Shown piece after piece: positions 1 through 7,741 of a DNA stretch of 64,000 nt. The notes below the pieces were generated by a model. The model did no database searches. It had not been told where the DNA came from and worked only from the letters and a program-made list of their open reading frames with translations. How positions within the stretch are numbered: the first letter of the stretch is position 1; each line of letters starts with the position of its first letter. Source of the stretch: CAZSDW01 sp964605705 (GTDB lineage Bacteria; Fidelibacterota; UBA2242); contig CAZSDW010000001.1 in assembly GCA_964605705.1 (NCBI GenBank), positions 124,001-188,000 of the forward strand, written 5' to 3'. Both the position numbers and the translations under genes were made by a program.

Positions 1-348
1 GATTTTTGTAAATTGATCCGGGGTGCTAATGATCATCTGGGCAATTCGATCCATTTCATCGGTCAGGATTGTCAAACCCAGCGCGATTGGAATAGCGGCT
101 AAAATAGTATGGATCGAAACCGGGCGGATTCTGAACATTTCTCGCAAATCGTTTTGAGCCCGGCGCGCCCAGAGGAAAATGGGGATTGGCAAAAAGAGCT
201 CGCCAATGAGCAACCCAATTTGCGCAATGGTCAGTTCATTGACAGTTGGAAACGATATTATTATGAAAACGGTAGCAATAGAGGCTAATAAAAGTCCATA
301 AACCATTAATACTATAGCGGTTTTAATTTGTGGAATTATATTAAACAT
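1..348 (-). CDS. CPBP-type intramembrane metalloprotease, N-terminal part (cut by window edge)
   Basis: An open frame starts with ATG at 348 and runs off the window at base 1, giving 116 residues without a stop. It reads as a polytopic membrane protein: a first hydrophobic helix at about residues 13-33, a second at about 43-60 (GLLIGELFLPIPIFLW), and a third at about 80-95. The sequence around WARRAQNDLREMFRIRP resembles the loop before the catalytic part in CPBP (CAAX protease / bacteriocin-processing) family proteins. The diagnostic EExxxR and HxxxH motifs would lie beyond the edge, so the family call is an inference from the N-terminus only. It is the last gene of the leftmost minus-strand group. 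Confidence 0.5.
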   Translation of the reverse strand, partial: MFNIIPQIKTAIVLMVYGLLLASIATVFIIISFPTVNELTIAQIGLLIGELFLPIPIFLWARRAQNDLREMFRIRPVSIHTILAAIPIALGLTILTDEMDRIAQMIISTPDQFTKI

Positions 349-453
349 TATAAGGTTTTATCGTGTTAAAAGGCGAGAGAATTTAGAGAGATGGCTCGCT
401 AAAGTCAAGGTATTCGGAAGCTAAATAGCGCGCGTTATTCCGGATTATTGGTC

Positions 454-978
454 TTATTTCCCCGATAATTTTTTGAAGATATTTCGGATGATTTCGTTGT
501 CGGTTTCTTTATAACCACTCTTATAAAGTTCTACGTTGCCGTCGGGATTTATGGCAACCAGTGTAGGGGTCACACGGGCAAAATAATTTTCAGAAATTTT
601 TCCATAGCGATCCAGCAGCACCGGGAGCGTGTATCCCTTGGCTTCCACGAATTTTTTGACGGTTTCATTGTCCTCCCCGACATCTACGAGGAATATACTC
701 AGGTCAGGATATTCTTTGCTAAGAGAATGTAAAAAGGGGATTTCTTTACGGCACGGGATACAGGAAGTGGAGAAAAACGATAAAATGACCGGGCCCTTCA
801 GCTGGGAACGTGCCCGGTTGCCAGTGTAGCGACTCAGGAAAAAATCGTCTCCGTCCAGGGTTTTGGCATAGCAGCCCGGTGCCGCTGAGCCGACCTCTAA
901 ACCCGGCATATCTACTGAAGTGGAATCTGCAAACAGAATAACCGATGACAGCATTAAAAAAAGACAAAGTTTACGCAT
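454..978 (-). CDS. TlpA/ResA-like periplasmic thioredoxin-fold protein
   Basis: This 174-residue protein has an N-terminal signal peptide (about residues 1-17, hydrophobic LCLFLMLSSVILFA). A redoxin-type thioredoxin fold follows, with the active-site motif CIPC (C73, C76) in the usual FFSTSCIPCRKE setting. A TP pair near residue 137 is the expected cis-proline. Proteins of this family act outside the cytoplasm as thiol-disulphide reductants, often in cytochrome c maturation or envelope redox repair. The start is backed by AGGAG nine bases upstream. Its start lies one base after the stop of the upstream RNA methyltransferase gene, so the two are probably co-transcribed. The substrate is unknown. 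Confidence 0.8.
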   Translation of the reverse strand: MRKLCLFLMLSSVILFADSTSVDMPGLEVGSAAPGCYAKTLDGDDFFLSRYTGNRARSQLKGPVILSFFSTSCIPCRKEIPFLHSLSKEYPDLSIFLVDVGEDNETVKKFVEAKGYTLPVLLDRYGKISENYFARVTPTLVAINPDGNVELYKSGYKETDNEIIRNIFKKLSGK

Positions 979-979
979 T

Positions 980-1801
980 CTAATGACTCCTTTTTATACG
1001 ATGTAATTCATGAATTAAAATTCCTGCCGATACAGCGAGGTTCAGTGATTCACCGGATCCAATCCGTGGAATTCCGACCGTGAAATTTGATTTATTGAGA
1101 ATAGAATTCGAAAGCCCGTGACTTTCGCTGCCTAAAACGAGCAGCCAGCGTGTCGTGGCGATTTTATCTGGCGGCTCGCCGCGGGTATCCGCCGTTATCA
1201 GATCGATGTGATTATTTGCCGCAATTGTCTGAATAAAATCAAATGGTATTTCTTGCCAGATTGCCATTCGAAACAGAGCGCCCATTGATCCCCGAACGAC
1301 TTTAGGAGAAAACGGATCGACACAGCCGGGTGATAAAAAGATGTTTTGAATTCCAAACCAATCGGCGGTTCTGAGAATTGTACCCAGGTTTCCCGGATCA
1401 TTGATTTCCCAGAGATATATCGCTGAAGAAAAATCTGTGATAATTTCTGTGGATTGCATTTCCGGTATAATCCCGGTGGCAATTATACCTTCCGGATTTT
1501 TAAGTGATGAAACAAAGTTAATATCCGACGGTGAAACGGATTTTAATACGCATTCCGGTCTCAAGGCAGATTGGACATATGACAAGGTATGGTCAGAAAT
1601 AGTATCGCTGTAGAAGATGCTTTCGAGGGGGAATTGGCTGTCGACAGCTTCTTTGACGAGTTTTTCGCCCTCAAGCAGGAAGCGTTTGTGCGAATAACGG
1701 TACTTTTTCTGATGAAGGGATTTTAGAAACTGGCGTTCTGCTTTTGTCATTGTCCGGAGCATTGATTGCGTCATATCTTCAAAATAATTACAGTGGATCA
1801 T
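980..1801 (-). CDS. TrmH/SpoU-family RNA 2'-O-methyltransferase
   Basis: This is a SAM-dependent ribose methyltransferase of the SPOUT class. All three knot motifs are visible: NDPGNLGTILRTADWFG (about residues 134-150), LVLGSESHGLS (221-231), and IGSGESLNLAVSAGILIHEL (247-266). The N-terminal part (KKYRYSHKRFLLEGEKLVKEA) is the small L30e-like substrate-binding domain found in rRNA-modifying members such as RlmB and TsnR-type enzymes. The longest frame is 273 residues. The family usually begins just before that domain, so the internal ATG at 1750 (MTKAERQF) is an equally good start, and no strong ribosome-binding site decides between them. The exact RNA target cannot be read from the sequence. 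Confidence 0.85.
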   Translation of the reverse strand: MIHCNYFEDMTQSMLRTMTKAERQFLKSLHQKKYRYSHKRFLLEGEKLVKEAVDSQFPLESIFYSDTISDHTLSYVQSALRPECVLKSVSPSDINFVSSLKNPEGIIATGIIPEMQSTEIITDFSSAIYLWEINDPGNLGTILRTADWFGIQNIFLSPGCVDPFSPKVVRGSMGALFRMAIWQEIPFDFIQTIAANNHIDLITADTRGEPPDKIATTRWLLVLGSESHGLSNSILNKSNFTVGIPRIGSGESLNLAVSAGILIHELHRIKRSH

Positions 1802-1900
1802 TTACCCAGTGGTTAAGTTATTCAACCACGGCAAATGTTACAAGGATCGACTTTATACTCTTGGAAAAAATTGGCGGAATATTTGAAAAAGCGATAGGCT

Positions 1901-1935
1901 GATATAAAAACGCCCCCGTTTGAAAGGAGCGTTTT
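1901..1935 (-). terminator. Rho-independent terminator after the TPR gene
   Basis: On the minus strand the stem GCGTTTT/AAAACGC (1907-1913 with 1929-1935) plus inner GG/CC pairs is followed by a T-rich run (complement of 1901-1910). It lies 45 bases downstream of the stop of the minus-strand TPR gene. Confidence 0.75.
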
Positions 1936-1979
1936 GTCGATAATTGGTAATTGAAAAAATTTAAAGCTGTCAGTCCGGT

Positions 1980-3632
1980 TTATTTTGCTTTTTCCAGTTT
2001 CTTCAGCAATTTCAAGGCGCGACTTTCACCCTTGGTTCCCGGAAAATTATTGATGATCAGATTAAGTGTTTCTATGGTTTTATCCTGATCACTCAATTGG
2101 TCGTTATAAATTTTTACGGTTTGTTCAAGTGCCGCAAGAGCGTTTTCGGCATCAGGGTATTTTTCGAAAATGCTCATGTATTGCGTAATTGCAGCAGTGT
2201 ACTGTTTCTGGCGGTAGTATAAATCACCGGCTGACATGATTGCTTTGTGGGCTCCGGGATTGCCGGGAAAATGTTCATCGATCGACAGGTATGTTTCGAC
2301 AGCAGGATCGGTTTGATTCATTTGGTCTGCGAGGATCTCTGCCCGGCGCACTAAAGCGGAAATACATAACTTCGATTTGCCATTCGCGCGGAAAAGATCG
2401 GCACATACCTGATATTCTGCGCTGGCTTTCTCCCAGTTTTTCAGCTTTTCATCAGCAATTTTTGCAATATGCATATGAGCGTAGGCGGTCAGGGTATCTT
2501 CAGGAAATTTTTCAATGAATTTGTAGAATGTCTCAATTGCCAGGTTGTGTTCAACAAACTCCTGCTCCTGTAACAGGGCGGTTCTGTATAAAGCGGTTAC
2601 CATTTCGGGGCTTTTGGGATAGAAGATCATGAGCCGGTGATAGGTGATGTAGGCGCTTTGGGGACGGCCTTGTTCTGTGTATGTTTCGGCGATCCACTGG
2701 CATACTTTGGATGCCTGGCTTGAAAATGGATAAAGTTCCAAATATTTATCGGCTTCCAGAGTAAACTTAGCCTTGATGGCGGGATCGGGAAATTCTTTGA
2801 TAAGTTCGATAAATTTGAAATATCGGACGTCAATTTTGGGATATGCCGGGGTAGTATTGACTATATTTAATAAAAATTCCGAATAATTTTTATAGGCTTT
2901 TTCCGTCTCAAAAATCTTGGCGCGGATGGTCCGAATCTCTTCGAGCATTGGTGAATCTTGATATAAGAAGATGAATTTTATTATGGATAACTCAGCATTT
3001 GTCCAATCCTTTTGACGAAGATAAAGCTGGGTCAAATAATCCTGGATGGAATCACAACGCGCTTCCGGGTAAAAACGATCAAGATACTTTTCCAGTTTCT
3101 TTACCTGGAACGGATGAATGTCCTCAATTTCAGAAGATAAGAGGAATCCTTCTTTGGTTTTGGCTTCCTGGCGTTTCAGAAATTTTTCATAGTTAAAGTA
3201 CTTTGCCTCCAGAATAAGATCGTAACCATGTCCGATATCCTCCAGGATTGGTGAGCGTACACTCAGCTCGTCAAGACGGACATTTAAAATCCGGAGACTG
3301 TCTTCCAGCGCCTGCTTTTCAACGGCACTTTGATTCAGTATGTCGACGATTTGATTGTTAAAGAGAGTCGCAAGGGAATCTTTCTGCTCCATAAAAGATT
3401 CTTCATAGATCAATTGGAGAGAATCGATGATAAACTGACGAAGCGTTGGTGTGTCACCCAGCGCTTGCTTTTCAACCGATTGCTGAAGTTCAATGTCGGG
3501 TTTTCCCGCGAGCGTGTCGATCATGCTGTCAAGACTATCCGTTTGTCCGCCGGCAGATATTATAAAAAGAAAAATTAAAAGCGACAGAAAGAATGATCTG
3601 ATTGGTACATGTTTATCTTTGAGCATTTTCAT
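1980..3632 (-). CDS. Exported TPR-repeat protein
   Basis: This 550-residue protein begins with a basic, then hydrophobic leader (SFFLSLLIFLFIISAGG), so it is probably exported to the periplasm or anchored in the inner membrane. Residues of about 20-115 look helical and contain two similar segments starting EKQALGD and EKQALED. From about residue 180 to the end there are repeated helical hairpins of TPR type (for example SPEMVTALYRTALLQEQ, DTLTAYAHMHIAKIADE, NPGAHKAIMSAGDLYYRQKQY), the pattern seen in BamD/YbgF-like envelope proteins. AAGAGG six bases before ATG at 3632 picks that start over a TTG six bases upstream. It has its own terminator downstream and appears to be monocistronic. It is a protein-protein interaction scaffold of unknown role. 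Confidence 0.7.
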   Translation of the reverse strand: MKMLKDKHVPIRSFFLSLLIFLFIISAGGQTDSLDSMIDTLAGKPDIELQQSVEKQALGDTPTLRQFIIDSLQLIYEESFMEQKDSLATLFNNQIVDILNQSAVEKQALEDSLRILNVRLDELSVRSPILEDIGHGYDLILEAKYFNYEKFLKRQEAKTKEGFLLSSEIEDIHPFQVKKLEKYLDRFYPEARCDSIQDYLTQLYLRQKDWTNAELSIIKFIFLYQDSPMLEEIRTIRAKIFETEKAYKNYSEFLLNIVNTTPAYPKIDVRYFKFIELIKEFPDPAIKAKFTLEADKYLELYPFSSQASKVCQWIAETYTEQGRPQSAYITYHRLMIFYPKSPEMVTALYRTALLQEQEFVEHNLAIETFYKFIEKFPEDTLTAYAHMHIAKIADEKLKNWEKASAEYQVCADLFRANGKSKLCISALVRRAEILADQMNQTDPAVETYLSIDEHFPGNPGAHKAIMSAGDLYYRQKQYTAAITQYMSIFEKYPDAENALAALEQTVKIYNDQLSDQDKTIETLNLIINNFPGTKGESRALKLLKKLEKAK

Positions 3633-3889
3633 AAACAACCTCTTTTTATGTGTCTATATATTATATAAAATTCCCATTTTAAAAAGCAGTTAAAAACTCG
3701 GACGAAACCTCTAAACCGAAACCTAAGTTAAAAAAAATAATAAAAAAAAACACTATTTGTTGTACGGTTCATGCAAATAAACAACCTAAAAATTGGATAA
3801 TCGGTGAAATCAGATAGTTGTTTGATAAAAACCTTTAATTTTTTAAATAGTATCTGCAACTTAAGCATTGATGATTTTAAGGAATTGCT
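3633..3889. other. A+T-rich divergent intergenic region
   Basis: This region separates the divergently transcribed TPR gene and the LD-carboxypeptidase gene, so it must hold a promoter for each. It is strongly A+T rich, with an A-tract at about 3727-3750. AAGGAA at 3879-3884 is the ribosome-binding site for the rightward gene. I could not pick out convincing -35/-10 pairs. Confidence 0.4.
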
Positions 3890-4819
3890 ATGCCTCAATT
3901 TCCTGAGCCGCTGGTTCCGGGTGCCACGATCGGCGTTATTGCGCCCTCCAGTGCCGCCGGGCGTAATCCGGTGAAAAAGGGAATCGCCTACCTTGAACAA
4001 CAGGGGTATCGTGTGGTCGTCGCGCCCAACCTGACCCGCGGTAAATATTATTTGGCTGGTGATGATTCGCTGCGGCTTCACTGGCTTGAATGCTTTCTTC
4101 AGGACAGGGAAATTGATGGAATCATAGCGGTCCGAGGTGGCTATGGGCTTTTGCGGATAATTGATAAAATCGACTTTAGAAAACTTGAGGGAAAAGCGCC
4201 AAAAGTGATTATCGGCTATTCAGATCTAACAGCACTCCAACTGGCATTACTAAAGAAACTTGACTGGATTAGCTATTCAGGTCCTATGCTGGCTGCTGAT
4301 ATGGGGCAGGATTTTTCCGGTTTTTCGGAGCAATGGTTGTGGAAGGTGATCAAAGAGCACCCATATCCGCTGGTCCTTAAAAACCCGCCGAATGAAAAAA
4401 TGATTGTTTATCGACATGGGACTGCCTCGGGTCCTTTAATTGGCGCTTGTCTGTCTCTGCTGGCGCCTCTTCTGGGCACTGACTACATGCCGGTGCTTGA
4501 TGGTGCGATCCTGGTTCTTGAAGATATAGGCGAAAAGACCTATCGCCTGGACCGGCTTTTTCAAACGCTGAAATTACATGGCGTTTTTGAAAAAATATCG
4601 GGACTGATTCTCGGACATTTTGTGAAATGCTTTCCGAAAAATCCGGCGTGGTCCTTCATGCTTCCGGATCTGTTGGATGATTTAATCGGTGCTTACAGAT
4701 TTCCGGTGATTATGAATTTTGCCTATGGGCATATTACCCACCGGCTGACGCTGCCAATTGGTGCCCCGGTTCAAATGACAACCACTCCCCCGAAGGTCAC
4801 GATTTTAAAACCCGTATAA
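3890..4819 (+). CDS. ldcA: Muramoyl-tetrapeptide LD-carboxypeptidase (peptidase family S66)
   Basis: This enzyme removes the terminal D-alanine from murein tetrapeptides during cytoplasmic recycling of peptidoglycan. The 309-residue length is normal for family S66. The catalytic triad can be placed: Ser111 in IIGYSDLTALQ, Glu211 in LVLEDIGEKTYRLDR, and His281 in FAYGHITHRLTLPIG. The N-terminal PGATIGVIAPSS and the loop AVRGGYG are also typical. The protein has no signal peptide, as expected for a cytoplasmic enzyme. The start is supported by AAGGAA five bases upstream. A gap of 128 bases separates it from the kor operon that follows on the same strand. Confidence 0.9.
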   Translation: MPQFPEPLVPGATIGVIAPSSAAGRNPVKKGIAYLEQQGYRVVVAPNLTRGKYYLAGDDSLRLHWLECFLQDREIDGIIAVRGGYGLLRIIDKIDFRKLEGKAPKVIIGYSDLTALQLALLKKLDWISYSGPMLAADMGQDFSGFSEQWLWKVIKEHPYPLVLKNPPNEKMIVYRHGTASGPLIGACLSLLAPLLGTDYMPVLDGAILVLEDIGEKTYRLDRLFQTLKLHGVFEKISGLILGHFVKCFPKNPAWSFMLPDLLDDLIGAYRFPVIMNFAYGHITHRLTLPIGAPVQMTTTPPKVTILKPV

Positions 4820-4947
4820 TTGTTGGCATAATACTTGATAAAACTTAGCATGATTTTTCATAAATAGTTAACTATCAAAAGAGCACCGTCTTATTGTCTA
4901 AAACATTTGGCTGATATTTCTCATTAAATAAAAAATGGTATTCAGTT

Positions 4948-5163
4948 ATGGTAAAAATTTCTGAAATAACAATAAATGAGCAGTGGTGTAAGAGCTGTGA
5001 AATCTGTGTCAATTTTTGTCCCAAAAAAGTCTATGACATGGGGCGATTTTACCCGGTTGTTGCCAGACCGGATGACTGTATAGCATGTAAACTCTGCGAG
5101 AAGCTGTGTCCGGATTTTGCCATTAAAGTCGAGCTACTGGAACAACCCGGTGATAAGAAATAG
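4948..5163 (+). CDS. korD: 2-oxoacid:ferredoxin oxidoreductase, ferredoxin (delta) subunit
   Basis: This 71-residue protein carries two [4Fe-4S] cluster motifs: CKSCEICVNFCP (from residue 14) and CIACKLCEKLCP (from residue 49). It is the electron-transfer subunit that passes electrons from the catalytic alpha/beta core to a free ferredoxin. It is first in a four-gene run D-A-B-C with gaps of only 2-24 bases, the arrangement seen for 2-oxoglutarate:ferredoxin oxidoreductase in several anaerobic and FCB bacteria. No strong Shine-Dalgarno precedes the ATG. The substrate (2-oxoglutarate rather than a branched-chain keto acid) is inferred from the subunit types. Confidence 0.88.
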   Translation: MVKISEITINEQWCKSCEICVNFCPKKVYDMGRFYPVVARPDDCIACKLCEKLCPDFAIKVELLEQPGDKK

Positions 5164-5177
5164 AATTGGGAGTATAG

Positions 5178-6320
5178 GTGAAAGAGGCTAATTCAACCGT
5201 TCGAATGTTACAGGGGAATGTTGCCTGTGCCGAAGGTGCGATTGCAGCGGGGTGTCGTTTTTTTGCCGGATATCCCATTACACCATCATCAGAAATAGCC
5301 GAAGTACTGGCGCAACGGCTGCCCGCAGAGGATGGCGCATTCATCCAGATGGAGGATGAGATTTCCGCGATGGGTGCGATCATTGGTGCTTCCCTGGCAG
5401 GAGCAAAAAGTATGACCGCCACCAGTGGTCCCGGGTTTTCGCTTAAACAGGAAAACATCGGTTTTGCGGCAATGGCGGAAGTGCCCTGTGTGATTGTGGA
5501 TGTTCAACGCGGCGGTCCCAGTACCGGGTTACCGACGAACTCTGCCCAGGGCGATATTATGCAGGCGCGCTGGGGCACCCATGGTGACCACCCCATTATT
5601 GCGCTGACCCCAAGTTCAGTCCGGGAAACCTACGATATGACTATCCGGGCGTTTAACCTGGCGGAGAAATTACGAACGCCGGTGATTCTTTTAACTGATG
5701 AAATCATTGGGCACCTGACAGAAAAGGTTGAAATCCCGGATCATTCCTCGATTGAGATTATAAACCGGAAAAAACCGGATGTTGCTCCGGAAAAGTACCT
5801 GCCCTATGAAATTAATGCAACGAAAATACCCGCTATGGCAAATTTTGGTGACGGGTACCGTTATCATGTGACCGGGCTGGTGCATGATGAAACCGGTTTT
5901 CCGACGAATAATCCCGATAAGATTCAGATGCAGCTGGAACGACTGAACCAGAAGATAGACTTTTATCGGGACGAGATTGTGGATATTGAAACGGTATTTA
6001 CTGATGAAATGGATATTCTGGTTATTTCTTTTGGCTCGACAGCCCGCTCGGCAAGACGCGCGGTTATTAATGCTCGGGAAAATGGAATTAAAGCCGGATT
6101 GATGCGATTGAAAACGATCTGGCCATTTCCCGATAAGGAAATCGAGGCTATCTATAAAACCGCAAAGAAAATTATTGTTGCGGAAATGAATCTTGGACAA
6201 CTGGCACATGAGGTTGAATGGGCGACCAGACGAGAAAAGCCGGTGATCCGGGTGAATAAAATTAATGGGGAAGCCATTACGCCAAGCGATATTTATAAAG
6301 CAATTCTCGCAGAGGATTAA
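5178..6320 (+). CDS. korA: 2-oxoacid:ferredoxin oxidoreductase, alpha subunit
   Basis: This 380-residue subunit starts at GTG. It contains the pyruvate:ferredoxin oxidoreductase domain I with AGYPITPSSEIAE (about residues 31-43) and MEDEISAMGAIIGASLAG (about 55-72), which contribute to the thiamine diphosphate site from the neighbouring chain. The ATSGPGFSLKQE and RGGPSTGLPT segments (about 79-118) are hallmarks of the KorA/VorB group. The C-terminal transketolase-like domain II (about 270-370) is complete. With korB it forms the catalytic core that oxidatively decarboxylates a 2-oxoacid to an acyl-CoA with ferredoxin reduction. In organisms with a reductive TCA cycle the reaction runs in reverse; nothing here decides the direction. 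Confidence 0.93.
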   Translation: MKEANSTVRMLQGNVACAEGAIAAGCRFFAGYPITPSSEIAEVLAQRLPAEDGAFIQMEDEISAMGAIIGASLAGAKSMTATSGPGFSLKQENIGFAAMAEVPCVIVDVQRGGPSTGLPTNSAQGDIMQARWGTHGDHPIIALTPSSVRETYDMTIRAFNLAEKLRTPVILLTDEIIGHLTEKVEIPDHSSIEIINRKKPDVAPEKYLPYEINATKIPAMANFGDGYRYHVTGLVHDETGFPTNNPDKIQMQLERLNQKIDFYRDEIVDIETVFTDEMDILVISFGSTARSARRAVINARENGIKAGLMRLKTIWPFPDKEIEAIYKTAKKIIVAEMNLGQLAHEVEWATRREKPVIRVNKINGEAITPSDIYKAILAED

Positions 6321-6322
6321 TA

Positions 6323-7129
6323 ATGGATTATTTGGATTATCTTCGCCAGGATAAAATGCCTCACATCTGGTGTGACGGCTGTGGTAACGGAATTATTTTA
6401 AAATCGATACTAAGAGTAATTGATAAACTTGGCTGGAAAAAGGATGATATTGCCCTGGTTTCCGGGATAGGCTGCTCCAGCCGCACGCCGGGTTATGTGG
6501 ATTTTAATACATTACACACCACGCATGGCAGGGCGCTAGCATTTGCGACGGGTATAAAAATAGCGAAGCCGAAACTGCATGTAATAGTTGTCAGTGGCGA
6601 TGGGGATGCAACTGCCATTGGGGGCAATCATTTTATTCATGCCGCCCGAAGGAATATTGATATAACCATGATCATATTTAATAATTTTATTTATGGCATG
6701 ACCGGGGGACAGGTGTCCCCCACAACACCGACAGAAAAGATGGCGTCCACAACCCCCTATGGGAATCCCGATGCGCCTTTTGATATCAGCCGTCTGGCGC
6801 AATCCGCCGGTGCTGTTTATGTCGCGCGCACGACCGTCTATCATGTCGGCAAGATGGACAGATATATTGAGCAGGCGATGTGTAAGACCGGATTTTCTGT
6901 CGTCGAGGTTTTGACACCGTGCCCGACATCCTACGGGCGTCGCAATAAAGAGGGACGCGGTGTTGATATGCTGATGTACCAAAAACACAATGCAGTTGAT
7001 CTGGAACGTGCGCGAAAGATGACGCCTGCCGATTTATCCGGAAAATTGATTACGGGAGTATTTGTAGATAAGGAGCAAGATAGTTATCTTCAGCGGTATG
7101 GTGACGTCATTATTAAAGCTAAAAATTAG
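6323..7129 (+). CDS. korB: 2-oxoacid:ferredoxin oxidoreductase, beta subunit (thiamine diphosphate-binding)
   Basis: This 268-residue subunit has the TPP/Mg binding motif GDGDATAIGGNHF (from residue 92) with the downstream asparagines NNFIYGMTGGQ. Cysteines in WCDGCGNG (C17, C20), GIGCSS (C51) and LTPCPTS near residue 198 are placed to bind the subunit's own [4Fe-4S] cluster. The length matches KorB/VorA-type subunits. It begins two bases after korA ends, with GAGG upstream, so the two are translated in tandem. Together with the alpha subunit it binds the 2-oxoacid and CoA. Confidence 0.93.
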   Translation: MDYLDYLRQDKMPHIWCDGCGNGIILKSILRVIDKLGWKKDDIALVSGIGCSSRTPGYVDFNTLHTTHGRALAFATGIKIAKPKLHVIVVSGDGDATAIGGNHFIHAARRNIDITMIIFNNFIYGMTGGQVSPTTPTEKMASTTPYGNPDAPFDISRLAQSAGAVYVARTTVYHVGKMDRYIEQAMCKTGFSVVEVLTPCPTSYGRRNKEGRGVDMLMYQKHNAVDLERARKMTPADLSGKLITGVFVDKEQDSYLQRYGDVIIKAKN

Positions 7130-7153
7130 TAAGTAATAAGGATTGGAGATAAG

Positions 7154-7723
7154 ATGGCATTTCGATATGAGATACGATTAAGCGGTTCCGGTGGTCAGGG
7201 ATTGATCCTGATTGGTAAGGTTCTGGCGGAAGCGGCGGCGATATATGACGGTTTGAATGCCACCCAAAGCCAATCTTATGGACCGGAAGCCCGTGGCGGC
7301 GCCAGTCGCTCGGAGGTCATTATTTCCGATGGGGATATTGATTATCCCAAAGCTGAAAACATTGATATTCTACTGGCATTAACCCAGGAAGCCTGTGATA
7401 AATACCTCGCTGATCTTAAAGCCGGCGGAATCCTGTTAATCGATTCACAGATGGTTACGAATATTCCGAAAGGTAATTATCAGATAGTCTCAATTCCGAT
7501 CATTCAATCGGCGGTTGAGCGGTTGGGAAAATTTCTTGTTTCGAATATTATTGCTCTAGGGATTATAACAATTCTGACTGGAGTCGTTTCGGAGGATTCT
7601 GTCAAGCACGCCATCCGGGCGCGGGTTCCCAAAGGCACCGAAGAGATCAATATCAAAGCTTTTTATACCGGCATCGAGCTGGCGCGTAACTGGCAAAAAG
7701 AAAATGCTTCGGTGAATAAATAA
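7154..7723 (+). CDS. korC: 2-oxoacid:ferredoxin oxidoreductase, gamma subunit
   Basis: This 189-residue subunit belongs to the POR/KOR gamma family, recognised by RLSGSGGQGLILIGKVLAEAA at the N-terminus and QSQSYGPEARGGASRSEVIIS (about residues 38-58). The gamma subunit binds part of CoA and stabilises the complex. The start has a good ribosome-binding site (AAGGATTGGAGA upstream). It completes the korDABC set. The next gene starts only 18 bases later, so the GlnD-like protein may be translated from the same message. Confidence 0.92.
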   Translation: MAFRYEIRLSGSGGQGLILIGKVLAEAAAIYDGLNATQSQSYGPEARGGASRSEVIISDGDIDYPKAENIDILLALTQEACDKYLADLKAGGILLIDSQMVTNIPKGNYQIVSIPIIQSAVERLGKFLVSNIIALGIITILTGVVSEDSVKHAIRARVPKGTEEINIKAFYTGIELARNWQKENASVNK

Positions 7724-7741
7724 TCAAATGTTCAAATAATT

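Noticed and set aside
373..399. GCGAG/CTCGC hairpin downstream of the TlpA-like gene
   Set aside because: Only five base pairs with an 17-base loop; too weak to call a terminator.
3728..4081. 117-codon frame on the minus strand
   Set aside because: Overlaps the start of the LD-carboxypeptidase gene antisense and the A+T-rich intergenic region; no signals.
5691..6209. 172-codon frame antisense to korA
   Set aside because: korA has complete family motifs in this stretch; the antisense frame has none.
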